Of a DNA stretch of 64,000 bases, positions 44,966-55,975 are shown piece by piece. The notes beneath the pieces are model-generated. The model was not told the origin of the DNA. It did not search any database and worked only from the letters and a program-made list of their open reading frames with translations. Origin of the DNA: Siphonodentalium dalli (taxonomy: Eukaryota > Mollusca > Scaphopoda > Gadilida > Siphonodentaliidae); the NCBI GenBank assembly GCA_032622095.1, contig CP136068.1, positions 8,223,314 through 8,287,313 on the forward strand. Reading direction: 5' to 3'. Positions within the stretch are counted from its first letter, which is position 1; every line of letters begins with the position of its first letter. The translations under genes and the position numbers were made by a program.

Positions 44966-46407
44966 CACATCACTTTAAGTCTTAACAGGGCGCCGCCATT
45001 TTGTAACGAAAATTACGTCACCATTTGCAACGTTGCTATGGGGACGTAATTTCAAACTGAAACGGTACGGAATCTGACGAGGTTTGTCGAATTCTATGCG
45101 CCTATTTCAACTAAATACACATTAATCAATTAATTTTGAATAAGGGTGCCTGTGTTTTTCAAATTTAATAGTGTTGCTATGGGGAAGCTGATCAAAGAAG
45201 GAAAAATAAATTCGTTTTGTTAGTTTTTCAATTCATTTTACAGGCTGGTTCGAGGTTATTTCCCCATGGCGGCCCCCATAGGGGCCCATAGGTCCGAATC
45301 GCCCGGATGTAAAAACAATTTTTCAGGTTGAAGGACTACCTAAATTAGTGACGTCACAACTATACTTGCGTCGCTTACGAACCGTAAAACAACCCGCGGG
45401 TTGTGATTATCTGATTAGGGTCCGACATCATTTACTGTTGTGATAGCCATTACATGTTTTTTCGTCTAAATGGAAACAATCTGGTGAACTTTAACGAGAA
45501 TTCCCAATTATACTACTTTGAGTAGCCATGGTGTCCCTATTTGTGGAAGTGATTGCATCGTTTCTGCTAAAATGGGCACTAGTGGTTCATATATGACGTC
45601 TAATGAGTATTCAGTACACTGGTGTGTTCGATTTGCGGTTATTCTGGGCATTAAAATAATATTTTATTTTTGTTCGAAATATAGTACTATCTATTTCGAA
45701 TTCCCAATCCTCGTGGTATGGCTCACAATTATCAGACATTGATTTAAAATGGTGTATGTTGTCACAAATGGCAATTTAAATCAAATTTCTTATAAATGGA
45801 AACGATCTGGTGAAATTTAGTAAAAATTGTCCAATTTTACCAATTTCGGTGCCATTTTGTCGGTCATTTTGAATTTTGACAATCAAATTGTACACGAAAT
45901 AACATACGTCTGTCATGACAACAATAATAATTTGTTTATGTTGCATATTCCTGCCATCTGTATAACTTTAATTTAAATGACATTCATGTGTATATTTCAT
46001 AAGAAACGGAAAATCATACATAAAAACACAAATAGGACCTTTTTTTTCAAAATGTTCTAGAAAATTTTCCCCAAAGCGGATTTAGCGGATTTTGGATATG
46101 TTCCCCAGGTTCTGCCCGACAAAATGACACCAACACAGCTTGTAACCAATTTTTAATAGGTCCAATGCTTCAACGACCAGACTCACATGAGAGAATACGC
46201 TTCTGTGCAGGCACACCTTTGTCGCATATTTTCTGCCGATAAACTATGGGTATGTGTGCTGAACCTTATTTGACAAGTTTAGTTAATAAGTGTTTTGTGA
46301 TTTCTGAAATTTCTTGTGCTTTTCCTTAAGCCTACCTGACTGTCTTATCCTTATTTTCATCGTTTTTTAACAAACATTGGCGGCGGGTTCCCAATTGTTC
46401 TTGTGAA

Positions 46408-47392
46408 AACACTTATGTTGGAGGGGTGTGTGTCCCAGGTCAGCACGTCGCAGATTTAGAAAAGATCCAATTAAAATTTCTAAAATATGTTTTAGGGTTA
46501 AAACCAAGCACACCAAGTATGATGGTATACAGAGAAACAGGGGTATATCCTTTAATTATTGACATAACATGTAGAATGTTAACATACTGGGCTAATGTCA
46601 GACAAACACAAACTTTACAAACTGCTGTATGGTTATTTACTCCAAAAATATGAGAGTGGAACATACACTCATCCCTGGATCGATTACGTCCAGAGGTCAC
46701 GAGGAGAATTGGAACAAACCAGTTTATACACGAAATTAACCCTAAGTCGGTTAAAAATATCACACGACAAACTCTGGAAAATAAATTTCAAAACCAGTGG
46801 AGAAACGAGATTAACTCTATGAATAAGTGTCGAAATTATCGGATCATAAAATATAAATTCACATAAGAAAATTATTTATCCGATCTCCACCAAAAACAAG
46901 CAGTTATTTCAGCTAAATTCAGATGTTCAAACCATCACCTCCCATTAGAAACTGGATCATAGTACAAAACTGATTACCAAATGAGAAAGTGCACGCTGTG
47001 TGATAAGAGCGAAATAGGGAACGAATATCACTACATAATGGACTGTAACAAATTGAACTCACTCCGAAGACGATTTTTACCCTTACACTTGACAGAACAA
47101 AAAAATGTCCATAATTTCAGAAATATAATGAACCCAAAAAACAATGTATGCTTCTACAAGCTATGCGGATTCATAAAAAAATCTTCGAAATTATTTTGGA
47201 TCACCTCTGACCTTATCAAACCCACCATCCCATTCGCACATTATGTTCGTATAGAATACGTTGTTGTCATAGCCATTTTTTGTTGTGGTCAAATTTGGTT
47301 AATACACCAATGGCATATCATGTACTGTATAATTATAAATATGTCTTTTGTCACATAGTGTGATTTGAGTAAATAAAACATTGAACTTGAAA
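46408..47392 (+). pseudogene. LINE ORF2 3' fragment (different family), decayed
   Basis: Segments in three frames line up to a LINE C-terminal region. VADLEKIQLKFLKYVLGLK and YRETGVYPLIIDITCRMLTY (46440-46600) belong to the post-RT helical region. KLYKLLYGYLLQKYESG (46605-46665) follows after a frameshift. CRNYRIIKYKF and KFRCSNHHLPLE come next, interrupted by two stops. The zinc knuckle MRKCTLCDKSE, HYIMDC starts at 46981. The fragment ends near AATAAAACATTGAACTTGA at about 47375-47392. It is 5'-truncated well past the RT domain. No target duplication was found. Confidence 0.75.
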
Positions 47393-49210
47393 GAAAACAT
47401 TGCGTTCCCAGGGTGGTGGGTCACAAAAATAAAAAAAATAAAAAAGTCAACCTTGTTTTTATAGGAAACTGTTTGTACAACAAACCAATAATATGCGATG
47501 TTTCGGGGGGGTGGTCATCCACTTTGTTCCATACACTAGGCCGGGGTGGGTGGGTGGTTCAGCTGCGAAAAAGTCACTTTTTTCCTGAGTGGTCAGGAGT
47601 GGTCGCAATTTTTTCCTCTTACAACATGTCTTCAATATAAATGCCTCAAAGTGTTCAGCATCATTGTTAAGGTGTGTATGAAACTTAGGGCAGTGCTTAG
47701 GGGGGTAGTTAGTGTGGATATGGGCATGATGCTTCTCAGAAATCCAGATTACGAACCAACTCTCAGGAATTCGCCGTTTACATCCGATCACATTGCCATG
47801 TACCAATGCTACTGGTTCCAGATGAAAATGGACAGTTATGTAGCACATGAATAAACTTTAATATAAATAAAATGAAAAAAGCTATTCATTTATCTCATTA
47901 ATATTTACTCATTATACCTGATCAGACCAGATGACTCAGTCAAACTTGTATCGGAACTTGGCATGGGACTGTAGACTGCAACAACGCATATCACTGAGAT
48001 AATAATCTTCAGATGGTGGGACCCAGATAAAAGATTGGGCGAGCATACATAGACCTTGAATGTGTAGATATGGAGAAGGCTGCTAAGTGGAATAAACAAA
48101 ATCAGAACAGATGAGTGAAAAGAAGGGAAAGAAAATATAATATAACTTAATATAATATGCAAGTCTAAAAATAATGTGCTGGTCATCAGCAAAATGATCG
48201 AAGTCTGCAGAGGGCGAATTTGGCGATACTACCCGGCATAGCATCAACAAATTCAACCTCTAACGACCTCATTCTATTTTGGTCTAGACCAACCATGGAG
48301 AACTAGCTACATATGAGGGTCAAATATGGTGAATCTGGTAATGCTATAGCCCACTATGCTGGGTAGCATCACAAAACTCACCCTCCTTGGAGCTTATTCT
48401 GCAGACTGCATATGACCGTCTTATTTTCAAGTTTCTATTTACACGCAGTACATGTATTTGTATGAATGCTTGACCTGGGTCTGGCCTTAGCACAGTACCT
48501 AGCCCAAGAACTCAGCTCATGGAAATGAAAATTAGTTTTGTGATACATAGTGGATTTCAGCTGAATACCTGTATTGTTGGAGAGTTAATTGCCAGGTGGT
48601 GTTGCCCTAATATTTTTTTCAAAAATCATAATTGACATAAATTCATGTGATACTATGGGGCACATCTAAAGTTACACTTTCTGTGATGAAAAGAAGGTAC
48701 ACTAATGCTTTTATATTTGTTTACATGTATAATGAGCATTATGAGCTACCTTAGACAATATTTGGGGAAGAATCAATCAATAATTTACTGTTCAGCACAT
48801 GTATTCTGTGTGTTATTTTGGGTTTTTCCAGGTATTTTTTTAGAACCTGTTTCGTGTTGTTACAAAAGTTGGAATGACTTAGAAGAACCAGAAATGGAAA
48901 TAGGGTAACTGTAATACTGACCATCAAGCTTAAATGGTGTGATATTACAGATTTGGAGGTAAAAAGGGGGTGGGTACCCCGCATGAAATTGGAAAAAATA
49001 TTTTTTCCTTCAAATTGGGGGGGGGTGGTGGTGGGTACCCAAGAGCCGGAAAAAAGTTTTTTCAACCAAATGTCATGTCACTTTTTTCCGACCCCCCCCC
49101 TGGATGTTTCATCAATTATCTGGGTTTTGTATAGGTTCGACATCTGGGCGTTGTAATATTTTCAATTGTAATTTTGGCCACACTGAAACAAATATGAATC
49201 TGTAATCCGT
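47393..49210. other. Non-coding stretch with G-rich tracts
   Basis: No gene is supported. G/C runs with GGTGGGTGGG near 47500-47560 and GGGGGGTGGTGGTGGG near 49016 resemble the G-rich ends of nearby MITEs. The stretch ends at 49210, where unit 1 homology resumes. Confidence 0.4.
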
Positions 49211-49310
49211 TTTCGGTAATGTTTGGTAAAAGCCACTAAAAGAAAAACATAGCATATCAGCCGCACAAGAAGCAATCTGGCAATCAAATTATAGAACAAT
49301 ACGCATTTAA

Positions 49311-49793
49311 AGGCACGTGCGGCCTTAATTGTCGAAAATATTCATATTTGTTCCAAACCGTAAACAGAAAAACAGTAAAACGCATACAGTTCCGTTCATA
49401 TATACCATGACCATCGCGTAAACGGCATGTTATCATAAAGACCTACTATATTTTACCTAAGCACGAGCACAATGAAGACAACACAATGCTACTGGCTAAT
49501 CGCACACAAATGGCATAAACGCTCTTTATTAGTTCCATATCAGGTATTCACCAACAAGGAACGCTCTTTATGTTTACCATCATAATATAAACAAACACCA
49601 GAAAAGTAACTTTTTACGCTTTTGTTTACATAACAATGGTCAAACATATGACCATAACATACTGTTTATGCGATATTTCTTATTTGTATACGGACAAAGT
49701 CTATCTACATTTTGATGTTATTTCTGTTTGTGGCGGTTTTTGACGGGTGGAGATATTTTCACAGGATACCCACCGCCAAGGCCAACCGTGTCT
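49311..49793. mobile_element. piggyBac-type MITE with TTAA target duplication (483 bp), unit 2 only
   Basis: TTAA lies at 49307-49310 and at 49794-49797. Unit 1 has a single TTAA at the same place (GCATTTAACATCGATCG). The ends are AGGCACGTGCGGCCTT and, in reverse complement, AGACACGGTTGGCCTT. The TTAA rule is diagnostic for the piggyBac superfamily. It encodes no transposase and is presumably moved in trans. Confidence 0.75.
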
Positions 49794-49832
49794 TTAACAT
49801 CGATCGCGAGAAATGATGGCGAACTAAAAAAA

Positions 49833-50312
49833 ACGGAATACCCATCATTAGTAAAAACGGAATACCCATCATTAGTAAAAACAGAATACCCATCATTAGT
49901 AAAAACAGAATACCCATCATTAGTAAAAACGGAATACCCATCATTAGTAAAAACGGAATACCCATCATTAGTAAAAACAGAATACCCATCATTAGTAAAA
50001 ACAGAATACCCATCATTAGTAAAAACAGAATACCCATCATTAGTAAAAACAGAATACCCATCATTAGTAAAAACAGAATACCCATCATTAGTAAAAACAG
50101 AATACCCATCATTAGTAAAAACGGAATACCCATCATTAGTAAAAACAGAATACCCATCATTAGTAAAAACAGAATACCCATCATTAGTAAAAACGGAATA
50201 CCCATCATTAGTAAAAACGGAATACCCATCATTAGTAAAAACGGAATACCCATCATTAGTAAAAACGGAATACCCATCATTAGTAAAAACAGAATACCCA
50301 TCATTAGTAAAA
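49833..50312 (+). repeat. 24-bp minisatellite, 20 copies (unit 2)
   Basis: There are twenty uninterrupted 24-bp copies (480 bp), identical except for an A/G switch at one position. Because 24 is divisible by three and the unit lacks stops in some frames, long frames read through on both strands (KTEYPSLV repeats on plus, LLMMGI repeats on minus). They are not taken as genes. Flanks match the 6-copy array at 19003-19146. Confidence 0.95.
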
Positions 50313-50351
50313 ACGATGTCCTATAACATGTATACATATACTCTATTTTAT

Positions 50352-50357
50352 TTTATT
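50352..50357 (-). terminator. Poly(A) signal AATAAA of the PAN-like gene, unit 2
   Basis: AATAAA on the minus strand about 45 nt after the stop at 50402, followed directly by AATAAAATAG. Here the site lacks the insertion found in unit 1. Confidence 0.5.
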
Positions 50358-50401
50358 GTTTAGTTTTTCGTTTTGATTGTTATTCGGGTTATCAATGACG
50401 A

Positions 50402-50695
50402 CTATTTGTGTTCCCAAGTTGAATAATATTCTGACTGATACTTGCCCATGTCGAAGACTCCTTTCTCATCAGCTAGCAGATAACATGCGGTCTCATTTAG
50501 TGTGAAGGAAACACATCCCGCGGTACTAAGACAATCGGCACTGCATGCGATCTTTGACCTTGGTATTGTTGATGTGATAACATTGGTGACCGTCCCATCT
50601 CCATTTCTTTTGAATTTCGCTTTGACTATATTACCCGATGCCGTTGCCGATTGAGGAGTAAACCACCACATAAATATAAGTCCCCGGATATTCAT
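50402..50695 (-). CDS. Small secreted PAN/apple-like protein, copy 2 (97 aa)
   Basis: Paralogue of 19567-19860. The start at 50695 gives MNIRGLIFMWWFTPQSATAS, still a usable signal peptide despite an Arg in position 4. The Cys pattern and the end STWEHK are unchanged. Differences from copy 1 are L4R, L9M and R44I, plus two silent changes. That ratio gives no sign of strong constraint over this short time. An extension of the frame upstream to 50848 adds a non-signal leader and is less likely. The 24-bp minisatellite array begins about 90 bp beyond the stop. Upstream lies a decayed signal-peptide exon of another gene family (51448-51540). Confidence 0.55.
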   Translation of the reverse strand: MNIRGLIFMWWFTPQSATASGNIVKAKFKRNGDGTVTNVITSTIPRSKIACSADCLSTAGCVSFTLNETACYLLADEKGVFDMGKYQSEYYSTWEHK

Positions 50696-51447
50696 GACCT
50701 GCACATGCACTTCAGAGTGAAAGAGTTGTCCGCCTGATCCGGTGATATATTTCAACAGCCATTTCACGCGAAGACAAATGCGACCGACTCGCTCTCCTCT
50801 TCCGCTTATGAATGAGAATCTATCGCGTGAGATAACGCCAATATTCACGGAATGTAATCAATGTCCCCGCGTTGTCAGTGAACCAGTGTCTGTAACAAGT
50901 GACAGTTCTTTGCCACGGAATAATCGCTCATACTGGAACAAACTCTTTATATTTCTGGCCAGTATTTAAATCGACATCTTGAATTTTGTTAGACATCGAA
51001 GGATACGGATGTTCCGTATATTCATGCCGCCATAGCGAATATTGATAAAAAAATAGAAATTGCATGGTTGTTTAAAAAACGATCGACTAACCGGGTGTAA
51101 CAACCACAATACAACATGCGTTCGTGTTTCCTGCCCCCAGTTACAACAATAACGCTCGACATCGAATTTATCACAGATAGTTCTTGCTTTGTTCCACAGA
51201 TATATATTCAAAAGCACATCGGCGTATAAATTAGAACTGTATTGCTACTAAACAGCTACACGATCTAATTTCACTTTGATAGTAGCTATAATGTCGGATA
51301 CGGTGACCTGTGAAATAACGGCATGGGGCCTACACAATGCATGCACAGAATACCTCATTTCAGAATAAAAGTATCGTCGTATGCTTCTAAAATGTCGGAG
51401 CTGGCGTATTTGTTCGAAAGTATGTTTTTGATATTTAGACTACATTG

Positions 51448-51540
51448 GTTCGATTGATAATCCATCAATAAATCATACTATTTTCTTGAATCGAAGGGAA
51501 ACACATAATTGTGAATAAAGCAGAAGATACATTAATGCAT
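51448..51540 (-). pseudogene. Decayed signal-peptide exon, unit 2, with its 5' flank
   Basis: Counterpart of 20610-20700 and homologous to the intact exon at 11979-12072. It has the same 2-nt shift and early stop. Unlike unit 1 it keeps the flank to about 51705, in which ACGCTGGGTGAGCGCT and GTCGATTTC match the flank of the intact exon. Confidence 0.5.
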
Positions 51541-51705
51541 GTTCAGGCAAATTCAGTCAATGGGGAAAGTTACACGATGACGTTGTTCGTCGTAGATTTT
51601 CGTTGAAATCGACACGGTGACACATTGTGAATACAATGAACAGCTATGAAATGGACACGCTGCTCCATGTAGTATCTCAGCCGCAGCGCTCACCCAGCGT
51701 AAAGA

Positions 51706-52864
51706 AATATATTGCTTAAATTCAGTAAAAAATGTCCCGCTCCCCTCTTGACAATATAACTATTTTCATTTTGAAGTTGAAAGTTTATGCCATGCATAGT
51801 CCAGCTGTCAATCAAGACCACCAGAAGTACAATTGGCCTATTTTATACTGTGCAATTACTGATAATCACCTCAGGAAACACAGGGTTCATGTGAATTTCA
51901 TTTGGTGGGAATACCAGGGAATCTATAAACTAATTTTGAAAAAAATTAAGAGCCACAGCTGCCCTCATGTGAATGGTTAACTTTGGTTCGTTATTTCGCT
52001 AGCGTATGGTCATATTGTGGTCATATTGTGACACGAAATTACATCCGTGTGGCATCCTAAAGTACCGGGCAGTATGTCAGTTATGGATTAATTGCGTGTG
52101 GTCTACAATAATACCTATACTAATATAACTCAATTTTGCTTGTATGTTTATTTGTCCGCTTACAGGTGACAAAGCGGCTTGACCATAGGAGCTGAAAATT
52201 CGCAAATAGTGGTAATTTGACCCGGTGAGCATTACTAGACTGGTCCCGTTAAACTCAGATGTCATAAATAATGTCACTAATACTAAGTATATATATATTG
52301 CTAGAGGCAACCTAATAGTTGGACGGCGGAGCTGATATTTCTGTACATATGGGCAATTTGACCCTATGGGTCTTATTATGTAGTTACCGGTGACCTCATA
52401 TGTCTTAAACGGGTTATATTAATCAATTTTACTAAACAGTTAAGCATTACCATAACTGTTGCACTGTAGTGGTGAAAATTAAAAGACGTGAATAAATTGA
52501 CCCGTATATTGTCATGATATATGTCGTTGACCTCAGGGTTAAGGGGAAACGTGAGCAATACAGGGCGTTTCTTATCAGCTTAGAAGATATGAAGGAACAC
52601 TAGTACATATTGGTCACCTGGCCATGGAATAGGCGCATTTGACATCAGATGAATTTAATAATAATAATAATCATATGATCAATACAGAGCGCTTCTTATT
52701 AGCCCAGGCGATGTGTGGGGAAATGAGTGCACACAATTAAATGACTCGCTGGAATGTCACATGATAGGTGCCGTTGGTCTCAATTTACTTAAAGATGCAC
52801 TAATAATTAGCAATAAAGAGCGCTTAGTATCAGCTTAATATTGTTATGTACCTTTATCAGGAAA
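51706..52864. other. Unit 2 non-coding block (matches the unit 1 stretch to 21813)
   Basis: No gene is supported. Confidence 0.4.
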
Positions 52865-52880
52865 GTCCTGCAGTATATAT

Positions 52881-54931
52881 ATATATATTTCGTTTGTATA
52901 TTTTTTATTCATATGATTTATGTACATTATATATACAGTGATGTCATACAAACATATATGTAAGTATTACAAAAACAATCATGTTAATAATTAAAATGAC
53001 ATCACATGTGGGGCGGGTGGGGGTCCTTGGCACACTCCTTGCACACTAACCATGCACTCTCATTGCACACCATACAGTACATGCATAGCAATAAGTGTTT
53101 ATATATGATAGACAAAACAAAAAACAAACAATAATACCTTCGTCTGTCAAAAACACGATATATGTTGGTATTTATTTGTGTTTGCGTGTACACCTATATC
53201 AGTAAAACAAACTATAAGTTGGATTGATACCTGGTGTCAGTGTTTGTATTGAATGTATCTGATTATTTGTCAAAATAGCTTTTTTATTGCTTATGAGCTA
53301 TTGTTTAACGCTTTTGTCAAAGCACCCCATTCCTCCTGAAAATTCAACAGTCTATCACATATCAAAGCAATGATCTTTTCCATATGAGTTCGGTTAACTA
53401 ATTCATTCAAAAAAGCTTTTAAAGAAAATTCAATGGGATCGAATTTCGTTTTATACATGTAGATACAGTATTTAAAAATAATTAAAATAATGTTTCTTAT
53501 ATTGGCACCCTTTTCCGGCGACACCCCAAATAATATGTTACATTTTGTAAGTTGGATATCTAGTATGTTGGTGTTTATCCAGCGTTGTACTGTTCTTAAG
53601 AAACATGATACTATAGGACAGTCAAAAAATATGTGGGAAATTGATTCTATAATATGACATCGGTTACAGTTACTATCGCTAGTAATTTTCATCTTTTGTA
53701 GTAATTGTTTGGTCGCCAGAATTCTAGTATTTATGCGGAACTGGAACCATCGCAACCTGGTGTCAGAGAGTGATTTAAACGGCAGTGCGAATGTATATGT
53801 CCATGGTACTTGATAATTGTTATGTCCAAGTTCTAATGCCCATTTCTGTATTGAGGAAGGTTTTGCCATTTTATCCGATATGAGAATGTCATAAAAATCT
53901 TTGCAACCCCGTATACTTTTTAGAAGTAATGATAACTGCCCGGGAATGAGGGGATTTGGTTGTTTTGATAGTCTTTGGTCAAGCAAATGCGACAGCTTGA
54001 TCAACTGTTTATTGATGCTATGGATTGTAATAAAGTTTGTCGATATATCATACATTTCTTTCATCCTAGCTACAGTTGGGAGTTCATTGTTGTCGGAAAT
54101 AAGGTCATTCACAAATATCACGCCTTTTCGCTTCCATTCCTGTATATCAATCGAGTATTGGTTTATGTTAATAGTATCGTTGTTCCATAAAGTATTTGAG
54201 ATTAGATGTGAATGTTTACTGGATAGCTTCTTGAGTAAGTTTGTCCAAGCCGTTATGACGTCACACCAAAATGGGTTTATGATTGTATCCTTGATCGATT
54301 CCAGCTATTTTGCACCGTATGTGATAAATAGTGGATCAGATAATATTTCGGGGGCGATACTTATCCATTTTGCGTGTTTTGTGGTGAATCGTTTGAGCCA
54401 GGTTATTTTTAGAGCTTCGATAAATTCTTTAATTTTTGTCATTTTTAGGCCGCCTTGTTGATAATTTTTGCACATCTGTGAACGTTTAATTCGGTCTCGT
54501 TTCCCGTTCCAGATAAACCTGAATAACATGGTATCTATTTCGTCAATACAAGTTTGGTGGGATTTGGAAGAGATTGGAATAGATGGACTACTTTTGGAAT
54601 TATGGTAGATTTGATTATTACAATACGACCCAGTGGAGTTAAGGCTCTATATATGCTTCCATTTTTCAATTCCGGCATTCATTTCGATAAGTTTGTTTCC
54701 AAAATTGAGCGTATGCAATTGTGATAAATCTGTACTGTATGTTATTCCCAGCAATTTGAATTGTTTTCTTACAGAAATGTCGCAATTTTCGATGGGTGCA
54801 CCGGTGGTGTCCTTTGTTGCGCCTAACCAAACTATCTGACATTTTTCCAGGTTGGCTTTCAATCCTGACATGTTTGCGAATGTGTCTAGAACATTCAAGC
54901 TTTCTTTAAGGGATTCTTCGTTTCCGTTCAG
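52881..54931 (-). mobile_element. 5'-truncated LINE, unit 2 copy, with 16-bp target duplication
   Basis: Same insertion as 21830-23839, with GTCCTGCAGTATATAT at 52865-52880 and 54932-54947. It contains a small extra piece near 53030-53045 and another near 53140 relative to unit 1. Confidence 0.85.
53291..54925 (-). pseudogene. LINE ORF2 C-terminal fragment (unit 2), broken at other places than unit 1
   Basis: Same protein region as 22209-23833, including GLKANLEKCQIVWLG, FIWNGKRDRIK and the knuckle CNRCHIIESISHIFFDC. This copy has a missing G near 54556, a small insertion near 54650, and a nonsense change (TAC to TAG) near 54307. It keeps the base that unit 1 lost near 23265. Confidence 0.8.
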
Positions 54932-55943
54932 GTCCTGCAGTATATATTGGTTATCCCAGATGACTATAATAGTTATTTAAAATTACTTGAAGGGCTATTA
55001 ATAAATTACGCACTCTTCACACGAACAACACCGGGTACCATGCTAATACAAAATAAATTGGTTTTGGTAGCCAGTGACTGCTGTAAAAGGCACAGAGAGC
55101 AATGTGATATATGCAATTATTTTGTGATGATTTTATAGTGTTGACATGCGGATGTCACATTTTGTCATTAAACTGTGTGTATGTGTTATGAAGCTAGCCG
55201 TGTACAGGACTACTGATACATGCTTATTGACTTGAATATCGACTAGCAGAAACACTGAGAAAGAATAAGACATTGATGGCCACTGCCTGAAGTACATGTA
55301 ATTGTATTCAGAGTGGAATATATCATTTACACCCTATTTATCAGGTTTCCCAGAAAACATGGCTTCCAGGAAATTGAGTTTGTAAACAAAAAACACTTGT
55401 GCCACCATGCTCGTGAAGATCATTGCTCACATATTTATTCAATGAGCATCAATCTAGATTCTAAACTTAGATTTCGGCGGGGCATGTTATGTCTCAGAAG
55501 TATGCCCGTATATGACAATCCATTCTCTTTTAAAAAAAATCATAAACCTCTGACGACCATCACAACAAAGTTGAGCCGTACATCAGCATTAATATTCCAC
55601 TAAACTTATTTGATCTACTACTAACTTATATGTTAAGTTACAATGTTACGTTATATGTAAATAATTCGTGCTACTATATATTATACTATGGGGGACTTCA
55701 AGATGAATCACGTAAATGCATCTACAGCAGTGGTTTCTGTTTGTGCTGCGTCGAGTAACCATGGGGGTAGCTAGTACTGGAAAAGCCGCCCTAGCACTGG
55801 GGCTATATTATTTTGCTGCCGTTTAATGGACATGGAGATGGGACCTTTTAAAGAGATTTTATCTATGTCAACTCAGGAATTGGGAACGTGTGTGCAAATG
55901 ACTCAGATTCTAATTTCAAACAATACGAAACAACTGATCAATC

Positions 55944-55975
55944 ATATGGCATCAGGGAAATATTAGTGAGAATGT
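55944..55975. other. Unoccupied target site of the unit 1 LINE
   Basis: ATCAGGGAAATATTAGTGAG is continuous here. In unit 1 the same sequence is split by 3.4 kb of LINE at 24867-28294, with two A bases lost. It shows no footprint of a removed element. Confidence 0.85.

Larger units (their letters stand above)
41885..46183. mobile_element. AGTCTGGTCG-family TIR element, copy 2 (4.3 kb), with iterated subterminal repeats and a nested foldback element
   Basis: The left end is AGTCTGGTCGTTGAGACTT and the right end, in reverse complement, is AGTCTGGTCGTTGAAGC. Arm homology extends over about 130 bp and includes ACCAACACAGCTTGTAACC and TCTGCCCGACAAAATGAC. Related to copy 1 at 2522-4710. Flanks ACAACAT and CACATGA show no clear target duplication. 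The left subterminal region is repeated about every 360 bp: AGGTGAACCTAGAATAAATT near 41910, AGGTGAACCTATATTAAATT near 42270, and a third partial copy near 42600-42780. No transposase frame was seen. Confidence 0.7.

Noticed and set aside
49728-50363. Long frames of repeated KTEYPSLV (plus) and LLMMGI (minus)
   Set aside because: They are read-through of a 24-bp minisatellite whose period is divisible by three. Both strands are open for the same trivial reason, and the flanks are non-coding.
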